Below, one piece after another: positions 54,112 through 62,701 of a stretch of 64,000 nucleotides of DNA. The notes beneath the pieces were generated by a model that was not told where the DNA came from, made no database searches, and saw only the letters and a list, made by a program, of their open reading frames with translations. Location of the stretch: NCBI RefSeq assembly GCF_002201515.1, contig NZ_CP021421.1, positions 2,914,001-2,978,000 of the forward strand, read 5' to 3'. How positions within the stretch are numbered: the first letter of the stretch is position 1; each line of letters begins with the position of its first letter. Source of the DNA: Muribaculum intestinale. Its GTDB lineage: Bacteria > Bacteroidota > Bacteroidia > Bacteroidales > Muribaculaceae. A program made the translations under genes and the position numbers.

Positions 54112-55227
54112 ATGAGAAGAACCGTAAGACATGGTGCCTATATATGGCAACGGAAGGATTGGCCGGAGTTCCGCTGGGACTCCGATGCGTTGCTTGAACC
54201 GCTTAGCCGGCTCAGTCAGTTGCATGGACTCCTTAACGGCAGGATGTCGATGCTTGGATTCAATGAGAAGTGTCGGTCGCTGTTGTCGGCAATGACTGAG
54301 GAGTTGATAAGTTCTTCGGAAATCGAGGGCGTGTTGCTCAATCCGAATTCAGTGCGTAGCAGTATCGCCCGACGGCTCGGTATCGAGGATGACGGATTAT
54401 TGGTTGAGGATCATTATGTCGAAGGATTGGTTGATGTGATGCTCGACGCCGTGCGTAATTGCAGGAAGCCATTGACAGATGAACGATTGTTCGATTGGCA
54501 CGCTGCTTTGTTTCCGTTTGGGCGAAGCGGTATGCTCAGAATCACAGTTGCCGATTGGCGGAAGGGTGAGGAGCCGATGCAGGTAGTGTCCGGTGCTTTC
54601 GGGCATGAGAAAGTACATTATGAGGCTCCGCCATCGGATGCTGTTCCGGCTGAGATGGAGCGGTTGATTGAGTGGTGTAACACGGTCAATCAGTCTCCGT
54701 TCATTATGGCTGCTGTGGCGCACTTGTGGTTCGTTACCATCCATCCGTTTGATGACGGCAATGGTCGCATAAGCCGCACGCTTGCGGATATGCTACTTGC
54801 CCGGCTTGATGAAGATTCGGCGCGATATTACAGCATGTCGGCTGAAATAAACCGCAACAAGAAGGCATATTATGAGGTGCTTGAACGGACTCAGAAAGGA
54901 GACCTTGATATAACTGAATGGATGCTGTGGTTCTTCGGCTGTCTTGAAAATGCCATCGTTCGTGCATCTGGCATCATCGAGCGCACATTGCAGAAAGCGG
55001 CATATTGGGATGAGTTCCGCGATGTTAAAATAAATGAGCGTCAGCGCAAGGTAATCAACCGTCTGTGGGATGGCTTTGAGGGAAAACTGACATCCTCAAA
55101 ATGGGCGAAGATTTGCGGTTGCTCGCAAGACACAGCGTTGCGCGACATCAACGACCTTATAGCCAAAGGTATGCTCCGCAATAGCGGTGAAGGAGGCCGC
55201 AGTGCCAACTACCTCCTGCCGGAATAA
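54112..55227 (+). CDS. DUF4172-Fic protein with C-terminal winged helix
   Basis: 371 residues. DUF4172 at the start (YIWQRKDWPEFRWDSDALLEPL), inhibitory motif S68-xxx-E72-G73 (SSEIEG), complete Fic motif H211-P-F-D-D-G-N-G-R-I-S-R222, and a C-terminal HTH (GKLTSSKWAKICGCSQDTALRDINDLIAKGMLRNSGEGG). Predicted AMP transferase held off by its own inhibitory helix. Ends directly against the convergent RhuM gene. Confidence 0.93.
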   Translation: MRRTVRHGAYIWQRKDWPEFRWDSDALLEPLSRLSQLHGLLNGRMSMLGFNEKCRSLLSAMTEELISSSEIEGVLLNPNSVRSSIARRLGIEDDGLLVEDHYVEGLVDVMLDAVRNCRKPLTDERLFDWHAALFPFGRSGMLRITVADWRKGEEPMQVVSGAFGHEKVHYEAPPSDAVPAEMERLIEWCNTVNQSPFIMAAVAHLWFVTIHPFDDGNGRISRTLADMLLARLDEDSARYYSMSAEINRNKKAYYEVLERTQKGDLDITEWMLWFFGCLENAIVRASGIIERTLQKAAYWDEFRDVKINERQRKVINRLWDGFEGKLTSSKWAKICGCSQDTALRDINDLIAKGMLRNSGEGGRSANYLLPE

Positions 55228-56229
55228 TCACTTGCCTTTGAGTTTCTTCTGCTCGGCCTCGAATGCTTCGAGGAAATGTATCTCTACAGGCGAAAGTTGA
55301 TACTGGGTGCGTTCGCGGAAGCGGTCGTATTCCGTGTCTGCTTTGAGTTTCGCGACCTCGGCTGAGACCGTTCCGGCATGGGTCAAGAGTTCTTTGCCTG
55401 AAAGCGTCAGGAAATCATCGAGTTTCTTGATCCAGTCCTTCATATACATCGGCACATGGCTCTTCGCTTGCAGTTCGGCAAAGTCGAGGTATAGGTTGAC
55501 GATACGGTTGAGCATATCTACCTCCTCTTCCGTCAGATAGTTCTTGGCAATCTCCGCTTCATGCTTGGTAGGCATCGCACCGCGCCATGTCGTTAGTCCC
55601 ATGAAATCCTTATCGGCATCGGCGCGTTGGAATATGACCTCAGCGGCGGTATGACCGTGAGCCGAGAAGTGCATCTTGTTCTGCACTGTCTTGAAGAACC
55701 GCTGTGTGGCCTCAGTACGAGGGTCATAGTCAATGCTGAGGGCATAAATTTCCAGTACCTTACGGTAGAACACCTTTTCAGAACTGCGAATGTCGCGGAT
55801 TCTTGACAGCAGTTCATCGAAATAGTTGCCCTGTCCGGCATTTTTAAGTAGCTCGTCATTCAGTACAAATCCCTTAATCATGTACTCCTTCAACACCTGC
55901 GTAGCCCACTGTCGGAACTGCACGCCACGATGAGAATTGACCCTGTACCCGACACTGATAATCATGTCAAGATTGTAGTATGCAATGTTGCGCTCAACCT
56001 TTCGCTGCCCTTCATTCTGAACAGTTGCAAAAAATGCAACTGTTCGATTCTGCTTCAATTCACCGCTTTCAAAGACATTTTTGATATGTCTTGAAATAGT
56101 TGACTTATTGCGCTGAAACAACTCAGCCATTTGGTCCGCAGATAACCACACAGTCTCATTGGCAAGCCGAACCTCAATCTTCGCCTCGCCCCCTTGCGTC
56201 TGGTATAATATTATTTGACCGGTATCCAT
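55228..56229 (-). CDS. RhuM-family protein
   Basis: 333 residues: LYQTQGGEAKIEVRLANETVWLSADQMAELFQRNKSTISRHIKNVFESGEL, YYNLDMIISVGYRVNS, RGVQFRQWATQVLKEYMIKGFVLND and the C-terminal QLSPVEIHFLEAFEAEQKKL. RhuM (virulence RhuM) has an HTH-like start; the family is frequent in mobile islands and near restriction genes, but its function is unknown. It follows the dehydrogenase gene by 7 bases. Confidence 0.9.
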   Translation of the reverse strand: MDTGQIILYQTQGGEAKIEVRLANETVWLSADQMAELFQRNKSTISRHIKNVFESGELKQNRTVAFFATVQNEGQRKVERNIAYYNLDMIISVGYRVNSHRGVQFRQWATQVLKEYMIKGFVLNDELLKNAGQGNYFDELLSRIRDIRSSEKVFYRKVLEIYALSIDYDPRTEATQRFFKTVQNKMHFSAHGHTAAEVIFQRADADKDFMGLTTWRGAMPTKHEAEIAKNYLTEEEVDMLNRIVNLYLDFAELQAKSHVPMYMKDWIKKLDDFLTLSGKELLTHAGTVSAEVAKLKADTEYDRFRERTQYQLSPVEIHFLEAFEAEQKKLKGK

Positions 56230-56236
56230 TATTGCT

Positions 56237-57274
56237 TCAATTAGAGGTTATCGCCACTTTTATAACGTTGTCGCGGCGGTTTTCAAATAGGTTGTAGGCC
56301 TCCTCAATCTGTGAGAAGGGGAAGGTATGGGTTATCAGTGGGGTAGTGTCAATCTTACCTTCCGAGATAAGTCGCAGAATTTCACCACAGTCGCAACCAT
56401 CTACTCCACCGGTCTTGAACGTCAGATTCTTACCATACATATCCGGCAATGGCAACACCTGTGGCTGGTCATAAAGAGCCACAACAGTAACAATCGCATT
56501 AGGTCTCGCCGCTTGCCAAGCCAACTGGAAAGTATCTTCCGCACCGGCAACTTCAATCACACGATCAGCACCGCCATGCTCCGAAAGTTGCAAAGTTCCC
56601 GTCAAACAATCCTCTGGTGAAACGATAACCACATCAGGATAATGCCTCTTGACAAAATCCTGACGCGCCGCATCTTTCTCGCACACAATAATCCGCTTAG
56701 GATTATAAAGTCTAACGCACTGCAAAGTGCAGAGCCCGGTCGGACCCGCACCGATAATCAGCACCGTATCACCTTGGCCAATCTCCGAAATCTTAGCCGC
56801 CCAGTAGCCCGTAGCAAGAATGTCCCCGACAAACAGAGCCTGCTCATCGCTCACATTATCCGGAATCACGGTCAGACCATTGTCGGCAAACGGTACGCGG
56901 ACAAACTCCGTCTGTCCGCCATCAATCCGGCAACCAAGAGCCCATCCGCCATTCGGGTCAGTGCAATTGTTCACCCACCCATGACGGCAGAAAAAACACT
57001 CACCGCAGAATGTCTCCACATTAACCGCCACACGGTCGCCCGGCCTCACCTTAGTGACGGCATCGCCGACACTCTCTACCACGCCGACCATCTCATGCCC
57101 GACAGTAATTCCCGGCACAGCTCTCGGCACGCTCCCATGCTTGATATGCAAATCAGAAGTGCAGATACTGCTCATAGTCACCTTCACCACAGCATCCGTG
57201 GCTGCGGAAATTACTGGCTTCGCCTTCTCCGTCACATCAAACCGACCTATCTCAATATATGTCAATGCTTTCAT
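56237..57274 (-). CDS. Zinc-dependent alcohol dehydrogenase family protein
   Basis: 345 residues, MDR fold. Catalytic zinc residues C38 and GHE motif (TVGHEMVGVVESVGD), structural zinc cysteines in CGECFFCRHGWVNNC, and Rossmann VLIIGAGPTGLCTLQ. Substrate is unknown. A metabolic enzyme between defence-type genes is odd: it starts 43 bases after the Argonaute end and precedes RhuM on the same strand. Confidence 0.9.
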   Translation of the reverse strand: MKALTYIEIGRFDVTEKAKPVISAATDAVVKVTMSSICTSDLHIKHGSVPRAVPGITVGHEMVGVVESVGDAVTKVRPGDRVAVNVETFCGECFFCRHGWVNNCTDPNGGWALGCRIDGGQTEFVRVPFADNGLTVIPDNVSDEQALFVGDILATGYWAAKISEIGQGDTVLIIGAGPTGLCTLQCVRLYNPKRIIVCEKDAARQDFVKRHYPDVVIVSPEDCLTGTLQLSEHGGADRVIEVAGAEDTFQLAWQAARPNAIVTVVALYDQPQVLPLPDMYGKNLTFKTGGVDGCDCGEILRLISEGKIDTTPLITHTFPFSQIEEAYNLFENRRDNVIKVAITSN

Positions 57275-57317
57275 ATAATCATATCAGTGAATCTAATAGC
57301 ATAATCAATAAATTTTC

Positions 57318-58331
57318 CTAAATAAAGAATCTATAGTCAAATGTACTATTAGGATAGTGTGTTAAGAGGCGTCCTACTTGTGCTACGACATTTGACGTCG
57401 AAACTGTAGCAGGAATTTTACTATAGAAATTAAAGGTATTCCAATCCATTTTGGTAAAAGAAAGGACCTCCGATGCAATAGTTTCTATATCAGTAGATCC
57501 GTAGCATCTTTTTATTCGTAGAGGAGACGGAATTGCTCTTCCTCCTGCATAATACAATCTCCCTTGTTGCACGGACGGTACAGACCCATGAGTCCACAAC
57601 AATATCTCTTGATTGGAAATCTGAATGCAGACACCCCGCTTAAGAGGATAGCCATCCGTATAGATTCCGTATGAATTGGCAATTTGAGACACTGCTTTAA
57701 TATTAGCTTCTTCGGTAATTGAGATGAGGTCAATTTCTGTCACACCACCCATAGCCAAAGACTTCCTCAATCCATTTATTTCAGTTGGTTGAAAAGGCGT
57801 TCTCTTATGAATGACAACTCTTTTGGGAAAGCGTTCCATTGATTCATGAAACAAGTCAAGAATGGATAAACCAAATTTATAAGCCTCATTCTCAGATAAG
57901 TATGGATTCTTTCGGTCTATCCATAGGGGATTTTCCACTTGCCTTAATTTGTATTTTAAACCATGACCTTGGTTGTTATACAGATGACTACAACCGATAA
58001 CAAGCTGCTCCCCTTTGGCTTTCCTTTGGTCAATACTAAATCCTATACCGGCATAGGTCGTATCATAATTTAGGTTGGTCAATGACCATGGGAGACGTTG
58101 AGCTTTCACGAATAAGGCAAGAGATAGCCACCACCTTTTTTCACAATCCATTGACTCTGAAAGAGTCTTTTCTTCTATAAATTGAGTCGTTATCCTTGAT
58201 TGTGCCCCAAACGCTTTTACATAATTGTGCAAATTAAACGCTTCGTTAGATGTAATTTCCTCTTTTAATGATTCCCATCCGTTGGGTATAAAGATAATTA
58301 CGGTGAAATTAGGATAGTTCTCACTAATTTT
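57318..58331 (-). CDS. MID-PIWI half of a SIR2-APAZ-Argonaute, read in the -1 frame
   Basis: Reading from the slip site: ILKKISENYPNFTVIIFIPNGW, then HNYVKAFGAQSRITTQFIEEKTL (guide 5'-end pocket of the MID domain), then a PIWI domain (YAGIGFSIDQ, RVVIHKRTPFQPTEINGL, VTEIDLISITEE, LLWTHGSVP) ending with TKMDWNTFNFYSKIPATVSTSNVVAQVGRLLTHYP, as in short prokaryotic Argonautes. Catalytic DEDX residues appear absent. The first ATG in this frame (58232) lies inside the MID domain, so separate translation would lose the guide pocket. It is probably made as a fusion with the SIR2-APAZ part or not at all. Confidence 0.82.
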   Translation of the reverse strand, partial: KISENYPNFTVIIFIPNGWESLKEEITSNEAFNLHNYVKAFGAQSRITTQFIEEKTLSESMDCEKRWWLSLALFVKAQRLPWSLTNLNYDTTYAGIGFSIDQRKAKGEQLVIGCSHLYNNQGHGLKYKLRQVENPLWIDRKNPYLSENEAYKFGLSILDLFHESMERFPKRVVIHKRTPFQPTEINGLRKSLAMGGVTEIDLISITEEANIKAVSQIANSYGIYTDGYPLKRGVCIQISNQEILLWTHGSVPSVQQGRLYYAGGRAIPSPLRIKRCYGSTDIETIASEVLSFTKMDWNTFNFYSKIPATVSTSNVVAQVGRLLTHYPNSTFDYRFFI

Positions 58332-60442
58332 TTTGAGAATTCGCAGACTTTAGACGCTAACACACGGGCATCTTGCTGAGCGTCATTGCATTTAATCCAT
58401 CTATTCTTATCATTGGGCGATGGAATATCCAGAGGGGTGGAATAAGCGTTCTCAAACCCAGGATATGGTTGGATATAATCGTTATACCTTGGATTGCATG
58501 ATTGGTTTAGTTTCAAAAGAAAGCGATGAAGCCGTTCGGAATAAGATATAGGACAAATCACGCCTAAATATATTGGGTAATTGTGCCCTTCTCCAAGAAT
58601 CCTCTCTAAAGGTTGCCCCAAAGAGAGACCTCTCATGGGATTGGAGTCTTCCAAAAGTGATTCACCCATCTTGTCGACGAACAATAATTTTGGCTCTGAC
58701 AATCTTTTCCCACTCCAAATTTCTCTTTTTGTGAGGGTGAATTTTGGTTCTACGCTTTCAGGATCATATATCCCTCCGAATGCACTGTTATTGCCAAGAG
58801 TGAAGTTGCATTCATTAGAAATATTAGAAATTCCGATTGGGATATTCCAACTTAATCGATTTCCACCAAATATCATATTTTCCCAATTGGAAATTTTCGA
58901 ATCAAACTCTTTATTTCTTAAACCATCTATGTATTTGCGAACAATGTTTTGCTTTTGAACTTTGTCATAGTTGTCTTCTCTAATAAAATAAATCGTGGGG
59001 GAAAATGATGTGAGTAAAAATACATCTCCTTCTTTATGGAAAAGATTGACTCTTACCCCTTCAAAGCCCTTACCCGCAAACCTACGTTTACTATCCCAAA
59101 TAATTCGCTTGCTATATGAGGGCTGCAAGTTTGGCTTCAATGAAGTTATCCCGAATATAACAGCCTTGGTCAAGAGATTTTTTAAGATGCTATTGGAAAG
59201 TGGGAAAGCGGGCATTTGAACTTGTTCAATAGTATCAGGTGACGATATTTTGAACGAGTCCGTTAATTGAGACAATGTTCCTAAGGCATATAATTGATTT
59301 CCACTAGGTGTGCAAACGATGTGATAATTTTGTAAAATTTCTTTCAGATTGTTTAATACCTCTGCATCGAGCCGAGTTGTATCTATTTGATAATAGAACT
59401 TTGGAATTTGGAGTGGATAGAGATTGAATTTGAGCTTGGAGTTAAACAGGGTTCCCGTATTCAGAAGAACTGGAGAAACCGTGGTCCCCAACGAAATCGT
59501 CTGATTTTTAATATTCTCGATGATGGTGCGTTTATCTAAATCATCATAGAAGCAGTTCTCCATTATCGAAAGCATCACTTCATCAAAACCTGCTGACGGA
59601 ACAAAAAAAGCATCTCTTTTATTATTGCGAGCTTCTATTATCAAATCCCTTACTGATTCTGGAATATAGTTGCCATATCCAATCCAAAACAATTTTCCAC
59701 TTCCTGGTTGAGAAAATGCGTTCTTTAATGCAGACATCAATGATTTATCACGGCCGCTATATCCCAATACTACTAAAGTATTGGTTGAAAGATGAGATTG
59801 TAGACACTTTTGAAAACTCTCTACTTGGTTATCGAGTTCTCTTGATGAGTTTTTTAAACTAGAAAACTTATAATCCCCATGCAATGCAACATATAGAAGG
59901 TCGGCAGAAGTAGGTCTAGAATATATAAGATCTGCCGTGTCTATGTTTATATTTACACACGAGACATCAACCTTGTGGGCTGCTCTTTCAACTAGGCCGT
60001 CAAAATTGGTGCTCCAGATGGAGGATACCCTTCCAAAACGAAAAAGTTCGATTAGAAGTTTATATCCTATTGCAGGTTTGGCATTTCTTGATAATTGAGC
60101 GAAGTATTCTCTTCTGTCTGATTCTAACGGATATGCTATCTCTACATAGCGTTCATACTCGGAGGAATCTCCCAATGGAGGAAATTCACCAGTACTGTCT
60201 AACCAACGTTGAATTGTGTTTTGAACTGATTCTTGACGAACATCAAAAATAGGGGCAATTACCTTGTTGCGAGAGGAATATATGGCCTTTTTCCAATCCC
60301 ATATACACTGCTGCGCAGAAGGTAATCCCGAGGATATTGAGCATCCAGCACCAAGCAGAAAAGCATGCTTTCCGCTCAATGTCAACTTAAATGATCTCAA
60401 AAATGCGTCAAATGGCAAATATAATTCATTGTCGTTTTCCAT
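58298..60442 (-). CDS. SIR2-APAZ effector part of a prokaryotic Argonaute system
   Basis: 714 residues in the zero frame. SIR2 domain: G31-A-G-C-S-I-S-S-G-L-P41, S144-T-N-F-D148 and catalytic H188 (LHGDY). In known SPARSA systems this domain destroys NAD+ when the Argonaute senses invader DNA. The remainder (about 330-700) is the beta-rich APAZ region. The frame ends at TAA 58298, about 10 codons after an A7 run, and the MID-PIWI sequence follows in the -1 frame. Third gene of a minus-strand operon, 15 bases after the LlaJI/McrC-like gene. Confidence 0.85.
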   Translation of the reverse strand: MENDNELYLPFDAFLRSFKLTLSGKHAFLLGAGCSISSGLPSAQQCIWDWKKAIYSSRNKVIAPIFDVRQESVQNTIQRWLDSTGEFPPLGDSSEYERYVEIAYPLESDRREYFAQLSRNAKPAIGYKLLIELFRFGRVSSIWSTNFDGLVERAAHKVDVSCVNINIDTADLIYSRPTSADLLYVALHGDYKFSSLKNSSRELDNQVESFQKCLQSHLSTNTLVVLGYSGRDKSLMSALKNAFSQPGSGKLFWIGYGNYIPESVRDLIIEARNNKRDAFFVPSAGFDEVMLSIMENCFYDDLDKRTIIENIKNQTISLGTTVSPVLLNTGTLFNSKLKFNLYPLQIPKFYYQIDTTRLDAEVLNNLKEILQNYHIVCTPSGNQLYALGTLSQLTDSFKISSPDTIEQVQMPAFPLSNSILKNLLTKAVIFGITSLKPNLQPSYSKRIIWDSKRRFAGKGFEGVRVNLFHKEGDVFLLTSFSPTIYFIREDNYDKVQKQNIVRKYIDGLRNKEFDSKISNWENMIFGGNRLSWNIPIGISNISNECNFTLGNNSAFGGIYDPESVEPKFTLTKREIWSGKRLSEPKLLFVDKMGESLLEDSNPMRGLSLGQPLERILGEGHNYPIYLGVICPISYSERLHRFLLKLNQSCNPRYNDYIQPYPGFENAYSTPLDIPSPNDKNRWIKCNDAQQDARVLASKVCEFSKKLVRTILISP
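58328..58334 (-). other. A_AAA_AAA heptamer at the SIR2-APAZ / MID-PIWI frame change
   Basis: In the zero frame the codons read TCA AAA AAA TTA, so the seven A form the canonical -1 slippery pattern, and the -1 frame downstream is the MID-PIWI frame. I see no clear stimulatory hairpin within the next 40 bases. It may instead be a simple indel in a homopolymer or a sequencing error. Confidence 0.6.
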
Positions 60443-60457
60443 ACAAACTGCATTGTG

Positions 60458-62701
60458 TTATGGGACAATCAAGTCCGAAAGATTACTGTATTGCGCATCG
60501 TATCGTTCCTCTTTTACGTCGAATGGCTTACGTTGGCAGTCAAGAGCCGAGGAGTCCAATTCGTTATGAGTATCAATATCCAATAGCGCATAGAGATAGA
60601 CTATCTCTGTGTCTGGAATGGGCTTTTTTATGTTGGTAGTAGATAGGAAGAAGTCTTCCGGAATTCTGTCTTTGGGAACAAAACGCACTGATTCTCGAAG
60701 TACAAAGAGATGTTGACCGGTTTGGTGTCGTTTATGAAATAGAACAGAGCCAATATTAGTGGCATTTGCCAAAATATCCATTCCATCGGGTGTGTATTTA
60801 ATTGGCACCGCAACTTTCCCTAATTCCATAAATTTGAGTGATCGAGAATCGTAATTCTCCATCATAACCATAATCACGCCACGCTTCTTGATTCCAGTAA
60901 ATGATACGTTTATAGTGGCTACCGGAGGTGGCAATAGTGGACGTGGGTCGGTACCAAGGTCGCATTCAATCACGGTGAATGACTCGCTGAGTTGGGCGAG
61001 AAGCTTTGCATTTTCCGCCTCAAATTCCGGCAGGTTGCGCAGGGCAAGTGCTATGATTCCCTTGTCTTCATATGGGGCGAATACTTTGCCAAGAATGTCG
61101 CGGAAATGGGTCTCAATATATTCGCGGCTGTCAACTCCGGATTTGGCACGCATGGCATAGAAGTCATAGCGGTGGCTGAGTTCCTTGCGGATTTTGTCGC
61201 GGAAGATATTGCGAACCTTAATTTGCCATTGCTTTTTCTTGAAAACATTATTACGAGCATAGAGCGATACGACGTAAAGGAAGTTTACATCGTAGTGAGT
61301 GATAAGCAATGTGTCTCGGTCGAATAGGCGATTCTTGTACTGCTGCGAAACGCGCGTGTCGGGCTTATGCTTGGTCACCTCGATGGGTGTCTCGTTGTAG
61401 TCGAGGCTTTCCGGAATAGTCGCAGATATGAAAAAGTTGGGAAGCACGTTGTAACCCTCCGTCAATTCGTCACGCAGACATATGTCTGACTCATTCTGGT
61501 CGGGATTGGCGTCCTCGCCAAACCAAAGGTTGAGATTCCATTGAATTACATTCCGGGCGTAGGTGTATTGCTTAGCCACCGACTCCGGGCCTATCCGGTT
61601 CTTTTGCTTGTAGTATTTCGAGTCGCCGATATAGAATGTTTGCTTGCCTGGTTCAACCGTAGTCAGCGAATCCCATAGGAATATATGGTCAACCTCTTTG
61701 CCGTCTTCCTGCTTTTTGTTAAGCTTGTCTGGGAACTTGTTGTCGCCGATAAGGTCGTCAATGATGGCCTCGAATACGATGTTGAAATTCTTGGCAAGCA
61801 GAAACTCGTTGAACTGAGCATTTATCTTGACCTGTCGCGACTGGTCAAAGAATGCAAAGCACAATTCCCAAAGCTGAAGAGCCTTGTCAGAAAAGTACTT
61901 GTATTTTATCTGCCTTAGACGGCGCACCCCGAAGCCGGGATCTACGGTGCCGTCCTCCCGCTTGTGGGCGAGATAACGCTCAAACCGCTTTCCGGTGATA
62001 AGCTCATAGTTCACGTTCCACTGAATCGGGAATCCGTATCCCTCATGGATATGGTTGAGGATGGAATAGAAGATTACGAGCAGTTCTTCGTCAAAGTTAA
62101 TTTGCCGTTTCTTCGTCAAGGGGTCAATATAAATCGGTTCGTTATTCTGGACAATAACCTGACTCTTGGTGATTGTCTGTGACCAGTTTATCTTGTTGAA
62201 ACCGCGGCGGTTGTTCTTGACAATGAACATGAACCAATCGCGGTTTTGGCGGTTGAACTCGATAAGCGAGAGGATGATGTCGAGGAATGTGTTGCTTGTG
62301 CGCCGCTTCCCTTTGCCGATTTTGATGGCATTCTGCTGGCGGATGATTGTTCGATCTTTGTTGAGTCTGATGCAGTTGTCGCGATAGACGGCTATGGCAC
62401 GATAAATCCAAACCGACAGTCCATAGATGAACTGCCGCTGGCCTTGTGTCAGCTTGTTAGACGATTCTGTGAGTTCTATAATGTCCTCCGGCCTCAAACC
62501 CTCGACGCCAAAGACGTTGTCGTGCTGGTCGATTACAACCTTGGGAAGAATGAACACCGGTGTACCCTTGGTAGCATAGTAATAGTAGCCCACGTAGTTC
62601 ACGGAGGCAACACCGTCTACAACGTCGAGTTCGTCAACGTTGGGAAATAGCTCCTTTATGCGTTCAAACGGGTACGGATGTCCTTCTACAAGCAGTTTCA
62701 T
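60458..62701 (-). CDS. LlaJI/McrC-like restriction nuclease subunit
   Basis: 747 residues. The middle has a PD-(D/E)xK-like core, EVDHIFLWDSL ... TFYIGDSKYYK, and ITGKRFERYLAHK, as in LlaJI-type and McrC-related nucleases. It overlaps the McrB-like gene by 4 bases (ATGA). Together they resemble a two-gene NTP-dependent restriction system acting on modified or specific DNA. No methyltransferase is seen in the window, so a type IV (modification-dependent) mode is possible, but genes beyond 64000 are unseen. Confidence 0.78.
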   Translation of the reverse strand: MKLLVEGHPYPFERIKELFPNVDELDVVDGVASVNYVGYYYYATKGTPVFILPKVVIDQHDNVFGVEGLRPEDIIELTESSNKLTQGQRQFIYGLSVWIYRAIAVYRDNCIRLNKDRTIIRQQNAIKIGKGKRRTSNTFLDIILSLIEFNRQNRDWFMFIVKNNRRGFNKINWSQTITKSQVIVQNNEPIYIDPLTKKRQINFDEELLVIFYSILNHIHEGYGFPIQWNVNYELITGKRFERYLAHKREDGTVDPGFGVRRLRQIKYKYFSDKALQLWELCFAFFDQSRQVKINAQFNEFLLAKNFNIVFEAIIDDLIGDNKFPDKLNKKQEDGKEVDHIFLWDSLTTVEPGKQTFYIGDSKYYKQKNRIGPESVAKQYTYARNVIQWNLNLWFGEDANPDQNESDICLRDELTEGYNVLPNFFISATIPESLDYNETPIEVTKHKPDTRVSQQYKNRLFDRDTLLITHYDVNFLYVVSLYARNNVFKKKQWQIKVRNIFRDKIRKELSHRYDFYAMRAKSGVDSREYIETHFRDILGKVFAPYEDKGIIALALRNLPEFEAENAKLLAQLSESFTVIECDLGTDPRPLLPPPVATINVSFTGIKKRGVIMVMMENYDSRSLKFMELGKVAVPIKYTPDGMDILANATNIGSVLFHKRHQTGQHLFVLRESVRFVPKDRIPEDFFLSTTNIKKPIPDTEIVYLYALLDIDTHNELDSSALDCQRKPFDVKEERYDAQYSNLSDLIVP

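Noticed and set aside
57318..58232. Separate short Argonaute gene starting at ATG 58232
   Set aside because: This start lies inside the MID domain and would remove part of the guide-binding region; the -1 frame extends upstream with clear MID sequence.
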